64,000 nucleotides of DNA from contig OY986967.1 of the NCBI GenBank assembly GCA_963920575.1, positions 10,782,061-10,846,060 on the forward strand. Direction: 5' to 3'. This document shows, piece after piece, positions 55,887 through 64,000 of the stretch (the first letter of the stretch is position 1; each line of letters opens with the position of its first letter). The notes beneath the pieces were generated by a model. That model had not been told where the DNA came from. It searched no databases and saw nothing but the letters and a program-made list of their open reading frames with translations. Origin of the DNA: Narthecium ossifragum (lineage: Eukaryota > Streptophyta > Magnoliopsida > Dioscoreales > Nartheciaceae). The position numbers were made by a program, and so were the translations under genes.

Positions 55887-56899
55887 AAATTTGATGTGCT
55901 GTCGCGAGCAATCAAAACTAAAACCAATACTCTTTAAAATAAATGTAGTAGTGCGAGTACGAGTCGATCCCACGAGGAGTATTTAGCCTCAGTTTGGTGC
56001 TATGTGAACAAAGATGGGGGGTTTTGAGTAAAATGAAAACAAATAAGAAATAATCAAAATTGAAGAAACGAATTGAATCAAGAGAACAAACCTTGGTCTA
56101 AGTCAACATCCACCATCAAAATCTTTATAACTGATCATTGATGTAAGTATATATCAATTCACACCTTCAATATTCATCGTTTGAATTAAATTCGAATCTC
56201 TCCTCAATCATAGTTAATTAGAAACAAGCGATCCAATTAACCCTAACTACTAAACAACCTAAGACAAGCGCAGTAGATTTAATCTAGTAGCAGCCTTAGG
56301 AATAGGGAGATCGATGAAGCTAAACAACACAAGCACGTGCGGTTGTATTTAATTTAATCGAACTTCTTCCTAAGAACTAGCAATCTCTGAAACGCAGTAA
56401 ATCAATAGATCTTAGTTGCTTCGCAGATTAGAGGGATCAAACAATTACGGATTTGATATCCAATCTAGCAGTAGATTGTGGTGAATAATAAACTAGTAGG
56501 CTTCCTAGCAATTAGACAAGACAATCATGAATATAATCACAGAATAACATTCAATACTCAACTATAAAATGAACAATAAAAATAGATTAGATCTCATAGT
56601 TCATGGATTCCGAGGTTTCAGTTTCCTCGACCAAGAATTAAGATTTAGCCACGCAAGGCCATCAAGAACAATCCAATCCTTTAAAGAAGAAAGAAGAACC
56701 CTAGAAGTATAAAAGAAATAGAAAGTAGCAGCCAAAAATCCTCTAGAATTCCCTCTCAATCCCTAAAAAGAACCCTATTTATAGCCCATAAGTTTCCCAT
56801 CCTTGGATTAAATCTGAGCCCTTTATTCTGCAAAGTCGGTTAACAATGATCGATCTTGATGGAAAGAAGATCGATCTTTTCTTCCTAGATTATGGCTGC

Positions 56900-59586
56900 T
56901 ATAAGGACCCGTTCCTCCAACCCGGTCCGATCGCGGTAGGTCGAGGGTCTGGTTTTGTGGTTTGGCTTGGTTGGCATTGCTTTGCGATCGGTTGATCGTA
57001 TCGCTGCTTTTGCACCCAAGGGTAATTTGGTAAATTGTACCTTGACGGTCGGTTTCACACCCGCGTAGTCCACACACTGCCTTCATTGATGTACATGATT
57101 GAATAGATACAGTAGGAGCGTTCGGGATCGACAGATCCGGACGAGATAGCGACAAGATCGCAATTTGAAGTCAAATCGGATCCAGTCCGATCAATTAGCT
57201 CGTCTGAACCGGCTAAGCCACTCTCTTCTCTCTCCGTTTTCTTTTCTTTTCTTTCTCCTCTTTTCCCTCTTTCTTCCCCTGCTCTTCCCCGCGCCTGATC
57301 CCCCTCTCTTCTTCTCCTCCGCTCGCGACCACGCCGGTCGGGCCTTTCCCCTCTTCGGAGTTTCGCCACCCTCGCCGACCACCACCTTCGTCCCTCCCGA
57401 GCTCTCCTCTCCTCTTCCCAGATCCCCTTAGGATTCTCACTCCTCTCCTTCTCCATCTTCCCGTCGCGTTTGGATGGAGGCGTCGGACGGCTCCCGGCGG
57501 TTCCCCGGCAGCCAGAGGCGGCGGCAAGTCCCCTCTCCTCCTCCTTCCTCCCCTCTCTCATTCCCGCGGCAGCCCTCTTCCTTCTCCGACGACGGCTACG
57601 GCTATGGGAGGACTCCGGCGGCTCTCCGACGAGCTGGAGGCAGCGGTGGCGACGTAGGATGGCAGATTAACAAGGATTGAAGCTTGGATTTGCGTTTAAG
57701 GTAGGGTTTCTACCTAGATCTTTGGGTTAAGCTAGATCTAGGGTTTATTTGTTGGATTAGTGGATTTCTTTGCTCTAATTAGTTCCTTAATGCATGCTTA
57801 GTGGTTGATTGAAGCTTCATGTGATTTGATTTGGGCTTTATCCGGATTTTTGGTAGTTTTTTCCGGATTTTATCGAAGCTCTGTTTTTCTGCGAGCTGAG
57901 CTGTTCTAGCTCAGATCTGGGCTCGTACGTGCATGTTGTCGTTTGATCATCAAGTTAAAAGTTGTAGATATTCGAATCTAATTTCAATTGCCGCGGAGTT
58001 CATAATTTTCAGATTTTCCTACGACTTACTATGAATTGTTCCCTGATCTGCAACGAAACTGAACCTTTGATAAAAGCTTTGATTTTTGGCCGAAAATGGA
58101 GCTTTTCTTGATCTATTTGCTTTGGTCTTCTCGTAGTAGATTGCCAGGGTTGTTAGATATCATGTATATGAATTTTAGGGTAATTATGAAGGATTTATGC
58201 CGAGTTTTAAGCGTGTGTAGCTCTAGGTTTCAATTATGCAAATATTGTCTTTTCTCGCAATTAATGTTAATCTTGTTAGATTTAGGTATGTATTTAATTG
58301 CGTAGAATAAATGGGCTGATGGTATGCCCTTTACTGCTTGTGGTTGAACTAAGGGAGTCACGTCCCTTGGGATGTTTAGATAATTAAATGGGCTGAAGGT
58401 GTGCTCTAGTTGATTTATATTGTATTTATGGTTGATTGTTGTAATTGTGTGGCTGAGGGTGTACCCCGTTGCAGGAATTACGGTTGACGGCTGTGGATAC
58501 CGTCGTAATGCCAAAATTTGAATTGAGATGTTTGTTTACGGCCTGCATTGCCGTTGTTGTGATAGATAGATCTGTAACTGCTTTAGACCCCTTGCTATGT
58601 TTACCCTTTGGCAAGCTGTAGGCTATGCCTAGCCCCGTATGTTGTGATGTCATATTGTTGCATGTCTGAATTCCTCTTGATGTGTGTGTAAGCATTGCAT
58701 GCATTTGATTGCATTAGAAGCATCAGGCTAGGTGGTAGGCGATGGATTCGATCGTCGATCCGGGGTTCTCGGGTAGCCCGGATCTACCCCAAGGACCGGG
58801 GCTTGGGTAGTCGAGGATTAAGACATGATTGTCAACAATGATTATGTTTGATATCATTCGAGGATTATTAGGTAGTCGGATTGGAATATTATATTGTTTG
58901 AGGTTTAGAGGTCGTGTTGTTTGGGTGATCCTGCATGTTACTGTTCCGGGGCCTCCTAGTAACATGTTCAGGAGAGAGGTTTCATGACATTAGCCCTTGG
59001 AACATCGATAGGGTTATGGGACCCTTCGCGCATTCCTTAGACTTAGGCGGAGAGACAACATAGTTGTTGTTTTCCTCCCTTCTGCGTGACGTAGAATAGC
59101 GTAGAACCCTACTGAGCTTTGTTGCTCACTCCTACTTGGGCTGCATCGGTGATGCAGGTCGATGCAGTCCTTTCCTTTCAGGTGATCTTCTGGGCGTTGG
59201 CGCGTCATTCTCGAGGTGATCGCAGACTTGGAGTTTCGAGGAGTGCTCGAGGACACTGGAGTTTCCCTTTTATTAATAGTTGTACTTTTGCAGTTTGATT
59301 AAATGTGTAATTTCCCTCTTCGAGGATTTGATTATATGTATTAATTTATGTGATAGGGTGGGTGGAATTATTGTATAAATAGATGTTGTACAAGAACCTA
59401 TGTCAGTAAGTGAAATGATAAATGTAGAATTCTTTTACTTATTGTTTTAAATCTATGGTGAAATTGTAAACTGCACAGGGATCAAATTGAGGAAATACAG
59501 GGGAGACTCTCATCGTTTGATTTTAGAAATTGGTTTAGTCACCTCACGCCCCAAACCGGATGGGTTTTCTTGGTCGGGGTGTGACA
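56900..59586 (+). mobile_element. Solo chromovirus LTR with TSD
   Basis: 2,687 bp from TATAAGGACCCG (decayed TGTGAGGACCCG) to GGGGTGTGACA, flanked by GCTGC (56895-56899, 59587-59591). Related to the LTRs at 7918 and 26994. A CpG- and pyrimidine-rich leader (57220-57660) produces overlapping open frames on both strands that are not genes. The absence of an interior shows LTR-LTR recombination after insertion. Confidence 0.9.
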
Positions 59587-60260
59587 GCTGCGCCCCGACT
59601 CAGATCGATCACTTCTGGAAAGAAGATCAATCTCTTTATTCTGGATTTCAGATTTATCCTCGCGGTCGATCCTCGCATCGGCCCTGCGAAGTGTTTTTCT
59701 TGACAGAGGCTGACGGTCGATGTGACGGTCGACCGTGGGTCTTCTTCATCTCTGGGTGCATAAAGGATCAATCTTTTATGGAAAGAGGATCGATCTTTTA
59801 TTCTCTGCATATTTGTTCTGCTATTGTGCCCTGCGCTGGTCGTAGTAAGAGCACTGTAACTTTCGGAAGCTCGAAATCACGAACCGTAAAATCTTCCGGA
59901 AACTAGACTTTCAGAACTTTCCAATCATATGTGGTACTTCATCTGGTTCTTCCCGAGTAGGTACAGTTTAATCATTGAAGGTGACCCATCTTCTTTGCAA
60001 TCTTCTTTGTACCTTCTAGCTTCGATTTCCTTGATGCAATCAACCAGAATCTCTCAAAACATATAACATGAAAGTTGTAGAGATCTTCCTTGCCTTTCCA
60101 TAGCATCTGGAATCATCACCATCAGAGCTTGGATGGAAGAGTTATGCTCAAATTACAAACTAACTGTCATCAAAACTGTCCGGAATTGTCAATTTGGTTT
60201 TGTTTCGCACTCAAGGTCGCCAATTGTATCCTAAACCAAATTATAAGAGTAGTGAGTATA

Positions 60261-61304
60261 GGGTAAAAATCATTTTGGTCCCCTCTAGTTTCAAGGTTTT
60301 TCATTTTAATTCCTGTGTTTCAAAACGTAACAAAACAGACCCTGTAGTTACAATAATTTCACTTTAAACCCAAATTTCTGACGGCCGTTTCTTGACTTAA
60401 CGACCGTTAGTAATTCATTTTGGAAAAATATCATTTTGGTCCCCTCTAGTTTCAGGGTTTTTCATTTGAAACCCTATGTTTACAATAATTTCATTTTAAA
60501 CTCTTTGTTTCAAAATGTAACAAAATAGACCATGCGGTTACAATAATTTCACTTTAAACCCAAATTTAGTAACGGTCGTTACAGACTTAACGCCAAACTG
60601 TCTTTGACCCAATGTTGACTAGTTTATTCTGTTCTCTCTCTTCCCTCACTTATCTTCCTCAAGCCGCTTACGGCTTCCCGCCGCCAGACCTCCCGGGCAC
60701 CCCACCTCCAGATCTCTCTTGACAAGCTGAGATCTTAGGCGACTCAATATAGGATTTTTAGGCGACCCAAGAGGCCATGACTCAAATCTCTCCCTTCACA
60801 TTGGTGGCCTCCTACTCCTACAGATTGTCGCCGCCACCATGCAAGCTCTTCCCAGCTCTCTCCGATGCAAACCAAGACACTGCTCCGCATCCAATGCATC
60901 CTCGAGTCCCCGCCGGCCCTCTCTGTGGTCAACATGCTCTTCACCCTACGAGTCCATGCATGGGATGCTTGCTTTCACAACTATGATTGTAATGGGGCGG
61001 CGAATGAGCTGGCGGCGAGGCTGACGATGAGACAACCGTTTGGTGTTAACTCCGTAACTAAATTTGGGTTTAAAATGAAATTATTGTGGCCATAGGGTTT
61101 AAAATGAAAAACCCTGAAACTAGAGGGGACCAAAATGATATTTTCCCTTTCATTTTATACTATGTGTTTCAACAAACGGTCGTTATTAAATTTGGGTTTA
61201 AAATGAAATTATTGTAACTAAAGGGTTTATTTTGTTACGTTTTGAAACATAGGGGTTAAAATGAAAAACCCTGAAATTAGAGGGGACCAAAATGATTTTT
61301 ACCC
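60261..61304. mobile_element. Mutator-like element with captured DNA
   Basis: 1,044 bp bounded by inverted repeats of at least 110 bp starting GGGTAAAAATCATTTTGGTC. Flanks are GTGAGTATA (60252-60260) and ATGAGTATA (61305-61313), a 9-bp duplication with one change; the empty site at 51183-51200 confirms it. Each arm has a second, tandem inner copy of the terminal repeat (about 60419-60595 and 61047-61160). The centre (about 60630-61040) is GC-rich and unrelated to the arms. No transposase. Confidence 0.8.
60630..61040. pseudogene. Possible captured gene fragment
   Basis: GC-rich centre of the Mutator-like element. Open frames of 60-76 codons occur in all plus frames; the one from 60865 (MQTKTLLRIQCILESPPALS, then a LRVHAWDACFHNYDCNG stretch) looks most like a real protein but is not recognised. 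Gene capture is common in such elements (Pack-MULEs); here it is inferred from composition only. Confidence 0.4.
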
Positions 61305-61542
61305 ATGAGTATATTTAGGTACCAAAACTGTGAGGACCCGTCCCTCCCCTCCTGTGGCTCGCTGTGGACCGCAAGGGCAATTTGGTAAATTGCACCTTGT
61401 CGGCTAGTTCCACACTCGCGCTTGTACACACACTGACCTTGTTTGTGGTAATGTTTGCTTAGGATGGTTAGTGGGACCCGGGATCGAAAGATCCGGACTT
61501 AGGCTTAAATTCTCGCCTAAGTTTAGCTTTCAGCATACAAAG

Positions 61543-62316
61543 GATCGATCCTCTCTAGCTAAGAGATCGATCCTCTTGTGCCAGAAAGTCAAGTGAGATC
61601 GTCATGAGGTGATCGATCCTTCCTTGGGTAAGGATCGATCCTTCATAGGTCGGTTCGTTTGCCTATAAAGCAGACGAACCTTCTTCCTTCAAATCCTTTT
61701 GGAAACCCGGCGATTTGAGCTCGGATCTTGGGATTTTCGAAGGCGTTGAGGACGATCCAAGGCCTAGCTGCTTGGATCTAAGCTGCGTTTGCTCCGGTAG
61801 GGATCCTACCGACATCTCTCTTTGGGGTTTTGAGTTTTCCGGTTTGATCTGTGGTTTAATGCTTAGATCTTGTGATTAGCATGTTGGTTTCTTGTGTTTT
61901 AACCGGTTTTGGACTCCTGGGATCCTGATCTATCAGATCCCAGAGTTTCGTGGTTTTTGGTTGTCTCTTCCGGCGGTATTCTTCGCCGGAAGGACGCCGC
62001 GGAACCCATCATGATCGATCTTCCCTTGAGGAAGGATCGATCTTCTGGGTTGGTCATGCTCCGCCGGATGAAGGATCGATCACGAGCTTGGTGAGGATCG
62101 ATCCTGGTTCTTGGGGAGCATGGCTGTCCTTCGTCGCGAAGAGGATCGATCCTCCTGTGAGGAAGGATCGATCACTCGTGGTGCGATCTGAAGGGTGCTC
62201 TCTGTCGCGAAAATGATCGATCCTCCTGAGAGGAAGGATCGATCCTTTTGTCTCGACAGTGAGGCTTTACTCTCTGTTGCTGAGAGGATCGATCCTACCC
62301 TAGGGGATGATCGATC
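61543..62316. repeat. Seven GATCGATC pairs at 22-bp spacing
   Basis: GATCGATC starts at 61543/61565, 61611/61633, 62013/62035, 62074/62096, 62144/62166, 62215/62237 and 62287/62309. All seven pairs are exactly 22 bp apart, so each module is GATCGATC-N14-GATCGATC, 30 bp. Spacers differ but several are themselves complementary (CCTT...AAGG, CTTCC...GGAAG), making hairpins with 11-13 bp stems. Two pairs lie before and around the TATA box, five in the transcribed part. Confidence 0.9.
61664..61670 (+). promoter_or_regulatory. TATA box in solo LTR
   Basis: TATAAAG in GCCTATAAAGCAG. Confidence 0.5.
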
Positions 62317-63776
62317 CTTTGGTAGAAGAGAGGGTTTTGACTAGTTTTGCCCAAGGGGCTTTGTATGTTGGTTTTCTTTATTGTTTTATACCTTGTACAT
62401 AACATTAAGCATGTTAGCTCTATATAGGGGCAGTGGTGAACCGAGGGAGTGATGACTCCCGGGATGTTTAGAATAAACGGGCGGGTGGCCCTACTGCTTT
62501 CCCTAGCCTCTCACGCCGGCGTTCGCCGAGGGCCACATTACTTGTTGCACATTGTGAACTGTTGTTTGCGGGGTTGTTCCCGGTGCAGGTGTTGTGTGGA
62601 CTGCTGGCGGTTGGTAGTGGTACCACTGCAGCAGTCCTTAGACCTTATTTATCTGTTCACCACCCCGGGCCGGCAGGGTGCTGTGCCCAGACCTTGAATT
62701 TATATCATCACATCCTGCTGCATGCTTACATGTATCTTTTCTGCGCATGTTCATAGCATGCATTGTGTTGTGCATTAGTTGCATCTGTTAGGGCGTTGCC
62801 GATCCGGGGCTTCCGGGTAGCCCGGATCTATCTCTTAGGACCGTGCGGGTAGCTTGGTCCAGGACTCGATTTGTAGTATTCAGTCTTTTCAATGATAGGG
62901 TTAGTTGGACATGAATACTGTTGTGCTTGATGTTTAGAGGTCGTGTCGGCCTTGAGCCAAGTCGTGGTGTAGCCGGTACCCAATCCTTCTAGAACTCTTG
63001 GGTGGCAGGTGTGACTACCCAGCGGTGCTACCCGCCGACAGTGCCCAGGATCCTGTCGTGAGTTGGCAGTGCCGTTTCCTGTCTTACTGAGTGTGACCCA
63101 GTGTGTGACCAGTTCGCTGGAAGACCACGACTGGGGCTCTCAGGGGTATCCGGTGGGGTTATGGGACCCCTGTGATACACCTAGGCTTTGCTTGGGGACG
63201 ACACTGTTGTGTTCCCTTCCTTTGTGAGTGTCGTAGTGTAGTGTCCCTGCTGAGCTTAGTGCTCACACCTACCCGGGTTGCGTTTTGCAGGTGCTGGCGC
63301 TAGCTCTTCTTCGGTTGCCCCTACCGGGCAGGTGTTCGGTGACGTGGCGGCGTCTGGCGGAGCTTGAGGAGCTGTGATCTGTCCGTGTACACCTTGGTTA
63401 GATAGTCTCCTACGGGAGCGATTTTGTATAACATTCCCTGTTTGAGGATTTGTACTATATTCCAGCTTTGTGTGTTGAGCTTTATAATTGTTGTTTATTA
63501 CAGGATGATTATGCTTATTAGGGTAACCACTACGATTAGAGGGAAACCTCGCCAAATTTCCGCAGTAGGTTAAGTTCCGGTTCGCGTCGCCCGGCCCGGT
63601 TGGGCCTACGCGGGTCGGGGCGCGACAAAAACAGCACAGAAGACTAGGCATTGTGGGATAAAAATATGACATTATACATTTTCATCAGAAGGTATGATTT
63701 ATTTGCGCGTTATATTATTGCTTTACATGAATATAGAGTAGAAGATCCTAACATGACTGTATAATTTACTAACAAT

Positions 63777-63788
63777 TGACATCAGAGC
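63777..63788 (+). other. Copia primer-binding site
   Basis: TGACATCAGAGC, two changes from the initiator Met site, 2 bp after the LTR end at 63774. Confidence 0.6.
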
Positions 63789-64000
63789 GAGATTTATACC
63801 TATATTCATGTAAAGGCTTTTCTCCAATTTGCGAATTTTCTAGTTTGGTTTTTCTGATTTTCTGGAATTCATATGATGGCTTATTCGGATTTATTGAGGT
63901 TTCATTAATTCCGAAAATAATAGATCTCTAGTTAATAGCTTTTGTGAATGCATGGTAGCCAACCCTTCGGAACGATGGCTCCAGCCGATCGGTGCCCCTC
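63789..64000 (+). other. Start of copia interior
   Basis: Leader sequence. A possible Gag start ATG lies at about 63952, open to the window edge; too short to identify. Confidence 0.35.

Larger units (their letters stand above)
61329..63627 (+). mobile_element. Solo chromovirus LTR with TSD
   Basis: 2,299 bp from TGTGAGGACCCG to GGGGCGCGACA, flanked by AAAAC (61324-61328, 63628-63632). The empty site ACCAAAACAGCAC is visible at 51200-51215. TATA box TATAAAG at 61664-61670. It is the reference copy for the LTRs at 1-1756 and 31130-34263, and carries the most regular GATCGATC array. Confidence 0.95.
49501..63687 (-). mobile_element. Athila-like element, family A, nested
   Basis: Complete at both ends with 5-bp duplications GAAGG (49496-49500, 63688-63692). 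Minus-strand order: 5' LTR (63687-55892, with three insertions), Asp-type primer site, gag, protease, 3' non-coding region, polypurine tract, 3' LTR (51263-49501). Net LTR length is about 1,747 bp (5') against 1,763 bp (3'). The interior is only 4.6 kb and lacks reverse transcriptase, RNase H and integrase; the same arrangement occurs in the copy at 1757-5982. It is therefore non-autonomous. Confidence 0.9.
55892..63687 (-). repeat. Athila A 5' LTR with three insertions
   Basis: LTR pieces at 55892-56899, 59592-60260, 61314-61328 and 63633-63687 join into one LTR matching 49501-51263. The interruptions are a solo LTR (56900-59586), a Mutator-like element (60261-61304) and a second solo LTR (61329-63627). 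Each carries its own target duplication. Confidence 0.9.
49136..63774 (+). repeat. Copia 5' LTR split by Athila
   Basis: Ends TGTTGGATTT (49136) and TACTAACA (63774), with a TATATATAAGG promoter motif near 49311. The Athila element at 49501-63687 sits in it with GAAGG on both sides. Net LTR length is about 447 bp. A primer-like site follows at 63777. Confidence 0.65.

Noticed and set aside
57055..57561. Frame of 168 codons on the minus strand, and plus-strand frames in the same place
   Set aside because: Inside a solo LTR with verified duplications; CpG/pyrimidine-rich leader open by composition on both strands.

Overview
This window looks like nuclear DNA of a flowering plant with a transposon-rich genome; the species cannot be told from the sequence. 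It carries Ty3/gypsy elements of Athila, Tat and chromodomain-bearing (Tekay/Del-like) type, Ty1/copia pieces, a Cassandra-type LTR with a 5S rRNA-like core, and Mutator-like and Harbinger-like DNA elements. I see no intact host gene. Nearly all convincing coding sequence is decayed retrotransposon gag, protease, reverse transcriptase or integrase. The one clear host-gene relic is a fragment of a transmembrane-nine (TM9SF/EMP70) gene that keeps its introns.

Layout. 1-5982: part of a reverse chromovirus LTR inserted in a plus-strand Athila copy (family A) reduced to an LTR stub, protease, 3' region and 3' LTR. 5983-10335: minus-strand chromovirus with 5' LTR, gag and protease. 10336-21852: plus-strand Athila family B whose gag is split by (i) a solo LTR with CTACC duplications, itself holding a 4,014-bp non-autonomous LTR element (12199-16212) with a proline-rich unrecognised ORF, and (ii) a Tat-like element (16933-21215) with an unrecognised ORF and a Cassandra LTR. 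21853-23552: truncated copia. 23553-25949: a MITE, unassigned DNA and a gag scrap. 25950-31055: wrecked plus-strand chromovirus pol interrupted by an LTR. 31130-34263: two chromovirus LTRs head to head. 34264-47855: minus-strand Athila B whose leader and gag are separated by a 6.5-kb insert containing tandem repeats and the TM9SF fragment. 49136-63774: a copia LTR split by a 14.2-kb nest: minus-strand Athila A (49501-63687, GAAGG duplications) whose 5' LTR holds two solo chromovirus LTRs (GCTGC and AAAAC duplications) and a Mutator-like element (9-bp duplication).

Two themes stand out. First, every retrievable Athila copy here has gag and protease running straight into the 3' non-coding region, with no reverse transcriptase or integrase, as expected of non-autonomous families mobilised in trans. 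Second, unrelated LTR families share pairs of the self-complementary 8-mer GATCGATC (or near variants) at about 20-22 bp spacing, each pair able to fold into a roughly 30-nt hairpin. In one solo LTR there are seven such pairs, all exactly 22 bp apart. This is the best candidate for an undescribed feature.

Limits: boundaries supported by target-site duplications were read directly from the sequence. Family names rest on recognition of motifs and architecture, without database searches.
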